Origin: Hordeum vulgare subsp. vulgare
Lineage: Eukaryota; Streptophyta; Magnoliopsida; Poales; Poaceae
DNA length: 64,000 nt
Assembly: GCF_904849725.1 (NCBI RefSeq)
Contig: NC_058521.1
Span: forward strand, 430,732,676-430,796,675
Reading direction: 5' to 3'
A model generated the notes under the pieces. That model worked only from the letters and a program-made list of their open reading frames with translations, was not told the origin of the DNA and did not search any database. Below are positions 21,133-34,548 of this stretch, one piece after another. The translations under genes were made by a program, and so were the position numbers. How positions within the stretch are numbered: the stretch's first letter is position 1; each line of letters starts with the position of its first letter.

Positions 21133-23237
21133 TCACGTACTGTAATCTTTGGTGCTCAAACCATAAGTAGACCTCATCATAGATTCATAAGGCAATCTTG
21201 TTTTCTTTCTAGGAAAGTGGTCCATGCCCTTCTTTAAAGGAAATTGAAATCTAATATTCCCTTCCTTCATATCGATGATAGCACCAATAGTCCTTAGGAA
21301 AGGTCTACCAAGAATAATGGGACATGAAGGATTGCAATCTCTGTCAAGTACAATGAAATCCACGGGTACATAGTTCTTATTTGCAACAATAAGAACATCA
21401 TCGATCCTTCCCATGGGTTTCTTGACAGTAGAATCCGCAAGATGCAAATTAAGAGAACACTCTTCAATCTCATGAAAACCAAGAATATCACATAAAGACT
21501 TTGGAATCGCGGAAACACTAGCACCCAAATCACACAAAGCATTGCACTCATAGTTTCTGATCTTGATTTTGATAGTAGGTTCCCACTCATCATGAAGTTT
21601 TCTAGGTATAGAGACTTCTAGTTTGAGCTTCTCTTCAAGAGATTTCATCATAGCATCTACGATATGCGCGGTAAAGGCTTTGCTTTGGCTATAAGCGTGT
21701 GGAGAGTTTGCAATGGATTGCATCAAATAAATGCATTCAAACAAGGAGCAATTATCATAATTGAATTCCTTGAAATCCAAAGTGGGAGGTTCATTACTAC
21801 CCAAAATTTTGACTTCTTCTACTCCACTCTCCACACCTTTATCATCAAGATAGGTGGACTCCGAATCATTGGGGCGTTTTTCAACCAAAGTGGATTCATA
21901 TCCAGCCCCTCCATAAATAGGTTTGACACGCGAAAACAAAGATTCAAGAGGAGACACACCAAGCACTTTAAGATCTTCATGATTTGCATCACTAGAACAC
22001 ACCCTTTTAAACCATTCATGCCTAGCGCGAATTTGGGCGGTTCTTTCTTTGCTCTCATTCATGGAGACACGCATAGCTTTCAAAGTTTCATCCAAGTTGA
22101 CCTTGGGAGGAGCGCATCTAACTTTTAAAGCATCAATATCACAAGACATCCTATCAACGCTCTTAGCCAAATCGTTAATTTTGAGTAGTTTTTCCTCTAT
22201 GGACGCATTGAAAATCTTTGGAGAGTTAATGAACTCTTTGATATTACTCTCTAAATCTTTTGAGAGTTAAAGAACTCTTTGATATTACTCTCTAAATCAG
22301 AGGGTAATTTGTTGTGATTTCCATAGGTGTTGTTGTAGGAATTGCCATAATTGTTAGAGGAGTTACTAGGAAAAGGCCTAGGAACATAGTTTCCTCTAAA
22401 AGCATTGTTGTTGCCAAAATTGTTCCTACCAACAAAATTCACGTCCAAACTAGCGTTGCTACTCTCAATCAAAGAAGATAGTGGCATGTCATTAGGATCT
22501 ACGGTAGCGTTTCTACTAGCAACCAAATTCATCAACTCGTCCATCTTAGCACTAAGCGAGTTAATTTCTTCTATAGCGTGCACCTTTTTGCTAGCAGGCG
22601 ACCTTTGAGTGTGCCACTGAGAGTAGTTGGTCATGATATTGTCTAGGAGTTTTGTAGCGTCTCCTAATGTGATTTCCATGAACGTTCCACCTGAGGCGGA
22701 GTCCAAGATATTGCGAGAAGCGAAATTCAAGCCAACGTAAAATCATCCACAAACTCAAGCCATGAGCGGGACAATTTCTAATCATAAGCTTCATCCTCTC
22801 CCAAGATTGTGCAACGTGTTCATGATCAAGTTGCTTGAAATTCATGATATCGTTACGTAAGGAGATGATCTTAGCCGGCGGAAAATATTTGGATATGTAA
22901 GCATCTTTGCACTTATCCCAAGAATCGATACTATTTTTAGGCAAAGAAGAAAACAAGTTTTTGCGCGATCTCGCAACGAGAAAGGAAAAAGTTTCAACTT
23001 AATCACTTCATTATCCACATCTCTTTTCTTTTGCATATCACAAAGCTCAATGAAGGTATTGAGATGGGATGCGACATCTTCACTAGAAAGGCCAGAGAAT
23101 TGCTCTTTCATAACAAGATTCAACAAAGCTGCGTTGATTTCATACGATTCCGCACTAGTGGCGGGAGCAATCGGAGTACTAATAAAATCATTATTATTAG
23201 TGCTCGTGAAGTCGCAAAGTTTGGTATTTTCAGCCAT
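21133..23237 (-). pseudogene. Gypsy gag-protease polyprotein, frameshifted
   Basis: Gag starts at ATG 23237 (MAENTKLCDFTSTNNNDF) and contains the retrotransposon gag segment (DSWDKCKDAYISKYFPP, SWERMKLMIRNCPAHGL). It shifts frame near 22960 and again near 22730. A 41-bp duplication at 22217-22298 causes a third shift. The last open part (22170-21133) holds the protease with ALCDLGASVSAIPKSL (catalytic Asp) and FIVLDRD..PIILGRPFLRT, then stops. No RT follows. Gag would form virus-like particles and the protease would process the polyprotein; the frameshifts rule out a working product from this copy. Confidence 0.8.
22217..22298. repeat. 41-bp tandem duplication breaking the Gypsy gag frame
   Basis: Copies 22217-22257 and 22258-22298 share AACTCTTTGATATTACTCTC. 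As 41 is not a multiple of three, the duplication itself shifts the reading frame. Confidence 0.85.
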
Positions 23238-23420
23238 GATGACTTCAACAAACAAACAAGCACACAAGCAAGCAAGAAAACCGGCAAAGGAAAATGCCAA
23301 AGGAGAAAGGCAAATGAAAACGGCAAATGTGAAGTGGGGGAGAGGAAAACGAGAGGCAACTGGCAACAAAAGTAAATGCAAGAGATGAGTTTGTGAGACC
23401 TACTTGGATAGATCTCTCCT

Positions 23421-23438
23421 TCCCCGGCAACGGCGCTA
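23421..23438 (-). other. Primer-binding site of the Gypsy element
   Basis: Reading the minus strand, TAGCGCCGTTGCCGGGGA lies about 10 bp from the 5' LTR. It matches the tRNA-Asp-type primer site (TGGCGCCGTTGCCGGGGA) seen in many grass Athila elements with one change near the start. Confidence 0.65.
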
Positions 23439-23448
23439 GAAATACTTC

Positions 23449-25015
23449 TGATGTCAGCTGTGCTTCCCCGGCAACGGCGACAGGAATAGTCGTGTCGACG
23501 GCACCAGGAATCCTTCTGCTACGGCTATGGAGCCTTGCGTTGGTGTTCCCTCAAAGCGGAAAGGGTGATGTAGCACAACGGTGGTAAGTATTTCGCTCAG
23601 TTTGAGAACCAAGGTATCAATCCAATAGAGGAGTATCACAAGATCCCGCACAAACACAAAAAGCTTGCTCCCAACGCTATGAAGGGGTTGTCAATCCCTT
23701 ATAGATTGTTTGCCAAGTGAGAACTGAAAGCAACAAAGTAACAAAGCAAAGTAAAAGCGGAGGTGTAAACGATGGATGTGAATAGACCCGGGGGCCGTAG
23801 TGTTTACTAGTGGCTTCTCTCATGAAAGCAAGTAGACGGTGGGTGAACAAATTACTGTCGAGCAATTGATAGAACCGCGCAAAGTCGTGACGATATCTAT
23901 GTCAATGATTATATCTATAGGCATCACGTCCAAAACAAGTATACCGATACTGTCTGCATCTACTACTATTACTCCACACGTCGACCGCTATCCAGCATGC
24001 ATCTAGTGTATTAAGTCCAAAAGAACAGATTAACGCCTTAAGCAAGATGACATGATGTAGATGGACAATCTCATATCAACGACAGAGCCCATCTTGTTAC
24101 CCTTGATGGCAACTACTTAATGTGTGCCTTGTTGCCCCTACTGTCACTGGGAAAGGTCACCACATGGTAGAACCCAAAACCAAGCACTTCTCCCATTGCA
24201 AGAATCATAGATCTAGTTGGCCAAACAAAACCCAAGACTCGGAGAGACTTACAAGGATATCAAATCATGCATATAAGAAATCAGCAAAGACTCAAATATA
24301 TATCATAGATAATCTGATCACAAATCCAAAATTCATCGGATCTCGACAAACACACCGCCAAAGAAGGTTACATCGGATAGATCTCCATGAAGATCATGGA
24401 GAACTTTGTATTGAAGATCCAAGAGAGAGAATAAGCCATCTAGCTACTAACTACGGACCCGTAGGTCTGAAGTGAACTACTCACGAGTCATTGGAGGGGC
24501 GATGATGATGATGAAGAAGCCCTCCAACTCCAAAGTCCCCTCCGGCAGGGCGCCGGGAAGGGTCTCCAGATGAGATCTCGCGGAAACGGAAGCTTGCGGC
24601 GGCGGAAAAGTATTTTCGAGGCTCCCCTGATTTTTTGCTGTATTTTAGGGAATATATAGGCCAAAGATCTAGTTCAGGGGGCGGCCAGGGAGGCCACATG
24701 CCCTACCACCGCCGCCTCCCCTGGTGGCGGAGTGGGGGCTTGTGGGCTCCGTGGAGCCGTCCTGGCTTGGCCCACAAGCCCCCTGTTCTTCTTCCGTCTG
24801 GGAAAAAATCATTTCGGGGATTTTATTCCGTTTGGACTCTGTTCCAAAATCAGAACTGAAAAGAGCCAAAAACACAGGAAAAATAGGAACTAGCACTTGG
24901 CACTGAATTAATAAGTTAGTCCCCATAAAGATATAAAAGGTACATAAAACATCCAAAGATGACAAGATAACAACATGAAACCATCAAAAATTATAGATAC
25001 GTTTGAGACGTATCA
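23449..25015 (-). repeat. 5' LTR of the Gypsy element
   Basis: 1567 bp; partner of 16921-18486. The right edge abuts ACCGC, the target duplication, and then LARD LTR sequence resumes. Confidence 0.88.
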
Positions 25016-27763
25016 ACCGCTCGAGCAAGCGAGTGCGTGGGCCGGCCTCCCAATGCAGCGCCCAGCTCCACCGCGCCAGATTCGGCCTAGTTGCCTCCAC
25101 TTCGCCTCGGCCGAGCTCGCGCCACCGCATGGCCCATGCCCAGCTGCCTCCCTCGTTCCACCTCAGTCTCTCCTCCAACCACGTCGAAGGCCCAAAGGTG
25201 AGCCCCCATTGAGCTCCTCTATTTTGCACCTACGCATAGTATAACTATACTGTGCCCATGTCCTGTTTTGGGCCAGATCCAGTTTTGGCCCGTTAGTGTT
25301 TTTTTAGTTTTGCTAATTTATTTAATTTCAGAAAATAGCATATTTTTCAAACGTCCGTAATTTTTATTCCGCGAGTCGTATTTCGACAAATTAGATATGT
25401 AACTTGGCTAGAATTTTGCGTAGATTAATAATTTCCAACTTTCATGCATGATAAAAATACTTAGACATGCTATTTGCATCGGTTTGTGTGTCGACGTGTT
25501 AGAAACGGTTTAGGTCGTGGTTATTTAACCGTAGCTCCGTTGGAGATGAGCCATATATGTAAATGGACTAGAACGACGTGTAGTTTCACGTGAAACAATT
25601 TGTTATACTGTTTAACAAACATAAAATGTGATTAGGACAAATTTGGACAGAATTAGAATTTAACGCGTGGGGTCATTTCAGAGATGCTATATGTCGTTTC
25701 TGGCCTCATTATAAATGCCTAGATAGGTAGTTTAATTTGTGCTTCACCCCCTTGCCATGTTGAACAACATTTAATATTGCTGTGTTAATAAACAAGAGTG
25801 AACTAAATATTTAAATGTGGAGTCTCGTCAATATGCAACTCGTTGCATATTGAGCTTCACTTGATGTGTAGCGTTTGACTGTGTGAATTGCCATGCCCTG
25901 CCTTGCATAGTTGAACTGATCATGCATCATATTAGGAGGTGCATCATGTCGTGCATATGATGTGGTGTTACTGTATGTTGATTGTTGTTTTGGTTTGCTT
26001 CGTCACGATAGAGTTCCGCAAGTGTGTCGGAATGTGAGGATCCGTTCGACTACGTCGGTTCGTCTACTTCATGGAGTTGTTCTTCTTCCAGGCGGGATCT
26101 CAGGCTGCCATTACTATCATTGCCATGCTAGTTATGTCGTTTCCATCGTTATGTCTCGCTGCCTACCACCTGTTAAATACCAGCCTCCCAACATTGCTAT
26201 GAAAACCTTCAACCTGATCACAACCTAGCAAACCACTGATTGACTATGTTATCGCTTGCTTAACCATTGGATAGCGTTGCTAGTTGCAGGTGCAGTTGCT
26301 TCCATGTGATAACATGGATTCCTTGTTATATCACCATATTAAATGCTATTTAATTTAATGCACCTATATACTTGGTAAAAAGTGGAAGGCTCGACCTTTC
26401 TAGCCTGGTGTTTTGTTCCACCTTTATCACCTTAGTTTCGACTATCACTGTTATGTTCCATAAATGAGCGCTCCTAACATGCTTGGGGTTGTTATGGGGA
26501 TCCCCAAGATTCTCGTTTTGGGATAAAGCTCGTATGTCAAGGCCCAACATTGGTACTATATTGTCCCAACATAATAATTATGTTAATACTGAAAACATAG
26601 GGTGTCATGAACCCGAGGATTAATTCAACATAATACAGGGAGGGCGAGTGCTGATGGTGCTGGTCCAAAACCGAGCCACTTGCGGGGCCACCCGGCCAAC
26701 TCGGGGGACGTCTGTCCGGCCACCGTATGTAGTGCTCATCCGTCGTGTCCTGAGAACGAGATACACGGCTCCTATAGGGATTGTCGACACGCCGGGCGGC
26801 CTTGCTGGACTTGTTTTACCTTTCTCGAGCGTCTTGTGCAAGGGATTCCGAGGATGCTTTGGGCTATCTCGAGGTCGAGGTTTTCCAATAGGAACCGGAG
26901 GAGATCACGGGTTTCCCTGATCGAGGTCATTCCATCGCAGCGTGTGGTAGTTTGTGATGGACTAGTTGGAGCACCTTTGCAGGGTTAAATCTTTTGGAAA
27001 GCCATGCCGGCGGTTATGTGGCAACGTGGAAACTTTGTTTAACATCCGGTTCTAGATAACTTGAAGTTAACTTAAGTAAAAGTTGCCAACTGAGTGTGTA
27101 ACTGTGACTATCTCTTTCGTGAGCTCCTTATCCGATCGAGGAGATGGTGGGGTTATGTCTGGCATAAGTAGGTGTTTAACACCATTCATTTGATCATTAC
27201 TAGTTCACGTCTGTTATGCGTAGATCACCCCTCTTATTCTTGTACTCGTAAGTTAGCCACCTCAAATAAATTCTTAGTCGCTTGCTACAACCTCACCACT
27301 TAACATACCTCACCCATTAAGCTTGCTAGTCTTGATACCTTTGGAAATGAGATTGCCAAGTCCCTGTGGCTCACAGATTACTATAACACCAGTTGCAAGT
27401 GCATACAAAGAGTTACTTTGACGTGAGCGTGCCAATTGTGCTATTTGGAGTTTCGTCTTCTTCTTCGTCGTCGATCTAGGAAGGGTTCCAGGCCGGCAGC
27501 CTGAGATAGCAAGGATGGACGTCGTTCTTTTATAGTTTGTTTTCGTTCGTAGTCGGACCTCCTCTTCTTCATGATGATTGTATGTATTGTACTGATGTGA
27601 CTCTGATGTAGCTTGTGGCGATTGTAAGCCAACTCCTTATACTCATCTTTTCAGTACATGTACTTGTAATGATATCCATTATTGCAAAATGACGAGATGC
27701 GTTTCTATCCCTGTTGAGGCCCTCATGCCAAAATAAGGACATGACCACATCTTGGGCGTTACA

Positions 27764-29423
27764 AGTTGGTATCAGAGCAGTACCGACCTAGGAGCCCCCT
27801 TGATTGATCGAACTTGGCCAAGTCGATTCTAGTGAAAAACTGCTTTGAGTCTAGTTATATATCGGAGAGTAGGATTCTTTTTTCTACTCTTCTATGCTTT
27901 GGTGAGGATTCTTGACGTAATAACTTTAATTCTACTCCTCTTCTCACTCAAAATTTTTCTTAGGATCACGCGGATATTTTTCGAATTTATATGATGTCAA
28001 TGTGACGGAGTTCTGTCTTGGTGCCTCCTGTTGTGTTGATTTCTTCGAGGGAGTTGAGCTCGAGGGGATTCTTGAGCACATCGTTATCATTCAGATTTCT
28101 TAGTATCTTAGGACGAAGGATGTTCAAAATTGCTTCAATACTAGTAGTGGCGAGAGTAGTCTGGCTTCCCCAGTACTCATGCAGGTAGGTCCGGATGTAT
28201 CGCCATACTTAGTATCGTTGTGATTACGAGGATCTGAGATAGACGAGTTTCCGAGATCAATGGTTATGTGTTGACGGATGTGATACATTGGACGGGTAGT
28301 GTTTTTGCTAGGAGTTGAGTGATGGATTTTACTCCTTGTATCCGTGGACCCGATTACATGACCAGAAATTTCGGGAGTTCTTAGGTGGGAATTCAAGTAG
28401 TTACTTATAGGACAATCTTCCAACAGATGCATGATGTGAGGTTGGGGTTCAACATCTAGTGGATTCGTTTATTCACGATTGTCTTACAGCGGTTCTCGTT
28501 GTGTCTTAGAGTGTCCTTGTAGCTTGCTATGACTCGGGGACGTTTCGTATGTCGTGTGCACTACCTTGTACATGATGGCTACTATAGGATCGAGCCCGTG
28601 CGATCCTGTCCACGAAAGTATCGAGCGAAATATCTGTCATGAATTTGTTCCGGCTTGTTTCGTAAGCCTCATCCTTTGTTTTGTTGGAATGTGGTAATTC
28701 GAGTTGCTTCGATGTCAAATGGTGATTTCATATCTTTTCGAAGAGCTATTCTCATATTTGTATGGAGTGCTAATTCTTTTTCTCATCAATTCTCTTCAAA
28801 CCGGAGTCGTCATGTCAATTCTTTCAACCAGTGTGCTTCTCTTCAAGTGAATTCAATCCTCCCCAATTTTGCAAGATCAATCTCTCATATCTTTTCGGAG
28901 TTCGTCTCATCTGTCCCAAGTTGTCTTTCTTTTCCCCGCCCTCCCTTCCTTTTTATCAATGTTTCAGTTATCATCCAAGTGGAGTTCAATTCGTGGATGC
29001 TTCCGCTATCTTCTCTTCTGTGTGGTACCCTGTGACTCTTGGTGAAGATTCTCACGAGTTTTGAGTTCATCATTTCTTCATGTTGTTTTCTTACTCAGTG
29101 GATTCAATTCAAGATTTTCGTTTCACCATATCCTTTCCATTTGTTCAGTGCTTTCAGTGTTAGAAATTCTCTTCAAGCCTCTCTTGCCATTCGTCCAACT
29201 CTGTTCTATCCGGAGTGTTCAAGATATCTCAGAAGTTTCTTGTTTTCAATTCTTTCAATTATTTCGAGGTTCTCACCTCATTAAGTTTTCATTTGTACTG
29301 GTGCAATATCTCCATTTCCGAGAAATCCATTCAATGATGTTTTCTTTTGAGTGGTCCCATAACCCACAGGTTCTTTCGCAGGATCTTTCCTGTCTCTTCT
29401 AATCTTTTCCCGGAGATCTCAGT
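27764..29423 (+). other. Internal domain of the LARD with primer-binding site
   Basis: TTGGTATCAGAGC at 27766-27778 is the tRNA-Met primer site. The rest is noncoding; the last 700 bp is pyrimidine-rich (TTCTCTTC, TTCAATTC motifs). I see no gag or pol. No strong purine tract is obvious before the 3' LTR at 29424. Confidence 0.7.
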
Positions 29424-32400
29424 TGTGACAGCCCGAGACCGAGGCTCCAGAAGATTCCCCTTTTATTCCATTGTCGCTGTGTTATTATTTGTCTGTCGCA
29501 TTCATCATCGCATCATGCGCATCATCTGCATTGCGTCGGCACTCCGTTGCTGTCAGTTTTCAAACCTGCATCCGTTATTAGTTGCCGGTTCTCTCCATGT
29601 TTGTCGTTGTCCGTTTTGACCCCGACCACACACGCACGCTCCCGCGACATCGTTAAAATATTGTTTTTAAAAGTGTTCGGGAAACATTCTTGGATTGGGT
29701 TGAAACTTTGTGTGCGGTCTTAATATAGTGTAGGTAGGACACCTGCCAATTTTCGTCGCAATCAGAGCTCGTTTGATACCCGTATCATTTATTATATGGC
29801 GACACTATAGACGGTTTAATTGTCGAATGTTCGTTGTTTTAAAAACTCTGTCACAGGCCGCACCATTTCCCTCTCATCCCTACAAAGCCCAACCACACAG
29901 CCCATTAGAACCATCTAGCCACTTCCTCTATTCGTGGTCATCGGATCGCGATTGAACGGACGAGGTCCACCCCACCATAACCCAACCATATATAATAACC
30001 ACCCCATGGAGAGACCTCTCTCACTTACTAGGGTTTCCCCCTAGCCAAAATTGCAGCCACCCCCACAAAAATCCCACGTACTAGGCCAAACCCTATAAAT
30101 CTTGCAGCCCTAGCCTCCCCAGCCCATCCCAACCTTCAAATCTTGATCTAAGGGCTCAGATTGCCTAGTTTCCCCATCCACCAGACACGTCCGTGCCACC
30201 AAACGGACATGTACGAGTGACCTCTGTGCTCTCGAGCCATGCCCGTAGCCGATTCCGCCAGCAGCAGCCGCTGCTTGTCCGAGCTCCTCGAGCGCCAGCT
30301 GGTTGCCGGAGCGCCGTCGCAGAACTGCCCTCCGTCATGTCCGCGCCGCCAGCCGCACCTCGCTTGCCCGTCGGCCATCTGCGGCTTCTCCTCTGCCCCG
30401 CCGCCTCGCATCTCCCCATGGCAGCCACTGCAGGAGCCCGGCCGGAGGTGGCCTTGGCCCGCCGGATCCAATGAGATCCAGGCCAGCCAGCCTCCACCCT
30501 GTGCTGCTCGTCGACCTTGTGAATCCTGCCATCCCGCTGTCCCTAGGCCGTCGGGGCCTCCCGTGGAAGCTTCGCCGCCGCTGCTCGGTCGAGCATGAGC
30601 CGATGCTCGCTCGCCCTGTTGACCACTCGAGCAGGCGAGTGCGTGGGCCTACCTTCTAATGCAGCGCCTCGGCCCAGATCCACTGTACCAGATCCAACAC
30701 AGTTGCCTTCACTTTGCCCCGGCCCATCTCGCGCCAGCGACCACGCGGCTCACCGCCCTGCTGCCCCACTCGGCCCACCTCAGCCTCTCCTCCAGCCGGC
30801 CCGAAGGCCCGAAGGTGAGCCCCCATTGAGCCCCTCTATTTTGCTCCTGTGTGTAGTATAACTATATTGCGCCCATGCCCTATTTTGGGCCAGATCGAGT
30901 TTCGGCCCACTAGTGTTTTTTTAGTTGTGCGAATTTATTTAATTTCACAAAAGAGCATATTTTTCAAACATCCGTAATTTTTATTCCGTGCGTCGGATTC
31001 CGACGAGTTAGATATGTAACTTGGCTAGAATTTTTCTTAGATTAATAATTTCTAACTTTCATGCATGATAAAAGAACTTAAACATGCTGTTTGCATCGGT
31101 TTGTGTGCCGACGTGTTAGAAACGGTTTAGGTCGTAGTTATTTAACCGTAGCTCCGTTGGAGATGAGCCATATATGTAAATAGACTAGAACGACATGTAG
31201 TTTTACGTGAACCAATTTGTTTTGCCGTTTAACAAACATAAATTGTGATTAGGACAAATCTGGAAAGAATTAGAATTTAACACATGGGGTCATTTCGGAG
31301 GTGCTATATGTCGTTTCCGGCCTCATTTACTATGCCTAGATAGGTAGTTTAATTTGTGCTTCACCCCCTTGCCATGTTAAACAATATTTAATATTGTCAT
31401 GTTAATAAACACGAGTGAACTAAATATTTTAATGTGCAGTCTCGTCAATATGCAACGCGTTGCATATTGAGCTTGACTTAATGTGTAGCGTTTGACTGTG
31501 TGAATTGCCATGCCCTGCCTTGCATAGTTGAACTGATCATGCATCATATTAGGAGGTGCATCATGTCGTGCATATGTTGTGATGTTACTATGTTTTGATT
31601 TTTGTTTCGCTTTGCTTCGTCTCGATTGAGTTCTGCAAGCGTGTTGGAATGTGAGAATCCGTTCGACTACGTCGGTTCGTCTTCTTCACGGAGTCGTTAT
31701 TCTTCCAAGCGGGATCTCAGGCAAGATGAACATTTCCTTAGATAACATTGCTATCATTGCCATTCTAGTTATGTTGTTTCTATAGTTATCTCTCGCTGCC
31801 TATCACCTGTTAAATATCAGCCTCCCAACATTGCTATGAAACCCTTCAACGTGATCACAAGCTAGCAAACTACTGATTGGCTATGTACCGCTTGCTTAAC
31901 CACTGGATAGCGTTGCTAGTTGCAGGTGCAGTTGCTTCCATGTGATAACATGGGTTCCTTGTTATATCACTATATTAAATGCTATTTAATTTAATGCACC
32001 TATATACTTGGTAAAAGGTGGAAGACTCGGCCTTCCTAGCCTGGTGTTTTGTTCCACCTTTGCCACCTTAGTTTCGGCTACCGGTGTTATGTTCCATAAA
32101 CGAGCGCTCCTAACATGCTTGGGGTTGTTATGAGGACCCCCTAGATTCTCGTTTTGGGATAAAGCTCGTCTGGCAAGGCCCAACATTGGTACTATATTTG
32201 CCCAACATAATAATTCTGTTAATACTGAAAAACATGGGACATCATTAACCCGAGGAGTAATTCAACATAATACAGGGAGGACCAGTGCTGATGGTGCTCG
32301 TCCAAAATAGAGCCACTTGCGGGGCCACCAGGGGCAACTCGGGGGATGTCTATCCAGCCACCGTACGTAGTGCTCATCCGCCGTGTTCCGAGAACGAGAT

Positions 32401-33345
32401 ATGCGGCGCCTATCGGGATTGTCGACCCGCCGGGCGGCCTTGGTGGACTTGTTTTAACTTTCTCGAGCGTCTTGTGCGAGGGATTCCGAGGATGCTTTGG
32501 GATATCTCGAGGTTGAGGTTTTCCAATAGGAACCGGAGGATATCACGGGTTTCCCTGACAGAGGTCATTCCGTTGCAGCGTGTGGTAGTTTGTGATGGAC
32601 TAGTTGGAGCACCCCTGAAGGGTTAAATCTTTCGGAAAGCCGTGTCCGCGGTTTATGTGGCAACGTGGAAACTTTGTTTAACATCTAGTTCTAGATAACT
32701 TGAAGTTAACTTAATGAAAACTTGCCAACTGAGTGTGTAACTGTGACTCTCTGTTTCTTGAGTTCCTTCTCCGATCGAGGACACGGTGGGGTAATGTCTG
32801 ACATAAGTAGGTGTTCAGGATCATTCATTTGATAATTACTAGTTCCGTCCATTATGCGTAGATCACTCCCTCTTATTCTTGTACTCGTAAGTTAGCCACC
32901 TCAAATAAATGCTTAGTCGCTTGCTACAGCCTCACCACTTAACCTTACCTCACCCATTAAGCTTTGCTAGTCTTGATACCTTTGGAAATGAAATTGGTGA
33001 GTCCCTGTGGCTCGTAGATTACTACAACACCAGTTGCAGGTACAGGTAAAGAATTACTTTGACATGAGCACGCTGATTGTGCTATCTAGAGTTTCTTCTT
33101 CTTCTTCGTCGTCGAGCTAGGAAGGATTCCAAGCCGTCAGCCTTGGATAGCAAGGATGTACGTAGTTCTTTTATTGTTTGTTTTCGTCCATAGACGGACC
33201 TGCTCTTCTTCATGATGATTGTATGCATTGTACTGATCTAACTCTGATGTAGCTTATGGCGACTGTAAGCAAAATCCTTATACTCATCTTTCCAATACAT
33301 GTACTTGTAACGATATCCATTCTTGCGAAACAACGAGATGCGTTT
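29424..33345 (+). repeat. 3' LTR of the LARD, 3'-truncated
   Basis: Aligns with the 5' LTR from TGTGACAGCCCGAGACCG to GAGATGCGTTT. It lacks the hAT MITE and the Gypsy insertion and so serves as their empty sites. The last 59 bp present in the 5' copy (27705-27763) are missing because a different LTR starts at 33347. Confidence 0.8.
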
Positions 33346-33346
33346 A

Positions 33347-34548
33347 TGTGACGCCCCGGTAAATTAAGCTACAGTAAACCTATGCTAATGGTGACACATC
33401 ACCGGGATTACTATTGGTAATCTCGCATAGCTTCAAACGATTCGAAATTCAAGTTTAAAATAAAATCAAGACAAGAAAAGTTTCGAATGTTAAATTAAAA
33501 TTATCGGAGGAGTTATAAAAATTTCCTAATAAATTACAAATGTGACTCGCGCAGTTTTGAAGTTGTTTAAAACCCCTAAATATTTAAAACGGAAACTATA
33601 TAAAAATAAATAAAAGAAAGTAAAAAAAAAGAGAAAGGTCCTCAACCCCCTTCGGCCGAGGCCCAGTCTGGCCTCCCGAGCGCCGGCCCAACTCGGGTTA
33701 TAACCCCCCGTGACCTAGCCCACTTTCTAACCCTAAAGGGCCCCCACGGCCCCACTACTCCCTCCCCTGGCCGCCGCCACTAACCTACCCCCGTCGCTAC
33801 CCTCCTCTCGCCACTCCCTCCCTCTGATACGCCGGCGCCTGCCCAGCGCCCCACGGCGCCTGAACCCATCGATCCCGTCTCCCCTGCTATCCTTCCCATC
33901 GCTCCCTCCAGCAACCGACCGAGTCCCAGATCCCACCGCTCCCCGTCGCCCTCGCTCCACCCCTTGCTCCCCTAGCCTCCCCGCACACTCGACCCTCACC
34001 CACGCCTCCCTCGTCGGCCTCTCCCGTCACACCGGTCGGGCCCCCATCCCCCTGGCCACCGCGCCTCCCGCTCGGCCCCAACCACCCCGCCGGCCGGAGC
34101 CCCCTTTCCCACACCGCGCCGACCCTCTCCTCTCACTGCATCACACCCCCATCGGCCGGCACCAGTGGCCCCTCCCTCTGGCGCACCTCACCACCCCCAG
34201 CGGCCCTCCGCCACGGCGCCCCGTTACCAGAGCTCCACCGCCGGCCACCACCACAACCGGGAGCTCCTCCTTGCCGGCACCGCACCTCCGGCCTCCTCAC
34301 CTCGTCCTCGACAGCTTCACCGAGCCTCGCCGAACCCGCCCCCCTACATCGTGGGTGAGAACACCCCTCTCATCCTCTTTCCGTCCTGGTTCCATTCTGG
34401 CGATCGCCGCCGCGTTCCGACGCTGTTTGGCTCCGGTAGGAGGAGGTGGACCTTGCCTCCTCTCTCTCTGTTTAGGTTCTGTGTGACAGAGAGGAGCAGA
34501 GAGTTGGAGATGAGAGAAACAGTTAGATAAATAAAAGCATGTATAAAA
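33347..34548 (+). mobile_element. Start of another LTR (Gypsy type), truncated
   Basis: Begins TGTGACGCCCCGGTAAATTA directly at the breakpoint of the LARD 3' LTR, a known style of Gypsy LTR start. It continues through AT-rich then strongly C-rich sequence and stops where a Helitron-like 5' end begins at 34549. No partner LTR lies in the window. The C-rich part gives several Pro-rich open frames without family character. Confidence 0.5.

Larger units (their letters stand above)
16921..25015 (-). mobile_element. Athila-lineage Gypsy element with gag and protease only (Sabrina/Fatima-like)
   Basis: 8.1-kb element inserted in the LARD 5' LTR; 5-bp duplications ACCGC at 16916-16920 and 25016-25020. 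LTRs at 16921-18486 and 23449-25015, in minus sense beginning TGATACGTCTCAAACGTATC, a familiar wheat Gypsy start. Minus orientation is set by the primer-binding site next to the right LTR and the purine tract AAGCTTGGGGATGCT next to the left LTR. The internal part encodes degenerate gag and an aspartic protease. No reverse transcriptase, RNase H or integrase is visible between 18487 and 21132, so it depends on other elements to move. Confidence 0.8.
15249..27763 (+). repeat. 5' LTR of the LARD, interrupted twice
   Basis: LTR sequence proper is 15249-15802, 16273-16920 and 25021-27763 (single target-site copies retained). It aligns along its length with the copy at 29424-33345. The gaps are the hAT-type MITE and the Athila-type Gypsy element. 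Short open frames in the GC-rich part (16400-16900, 25000-25240) recur in the 3' LTR copy with shifts, so they are not genes. Confidence 0.8.
15249..33345 (+). mobile_element. Sukkula-like LARD (large retrotransposon derivative) with nested insertions
   Basis: Two long LTR copies start TGTGACAGCCCGAGACCG at 15249 and 29424. The first ends at 27763 (GGGCGTTACA) and is followed by a primer-binding site TTGGTATCAGAGC, so the element is in + orientation. Without its insertions the 5' LTR is close to 4 kb. The internal domain (27764-29423) is only 1.7 kb and noncoding, as expected for a LARD, which must borrow proteins from an autonomous Gypsy relative. The 3' LTR lacks its last 59 bp or so because another LTR begins there. 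The name Sukkula is from pattern memory, not a search. Confidence 0.75.
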
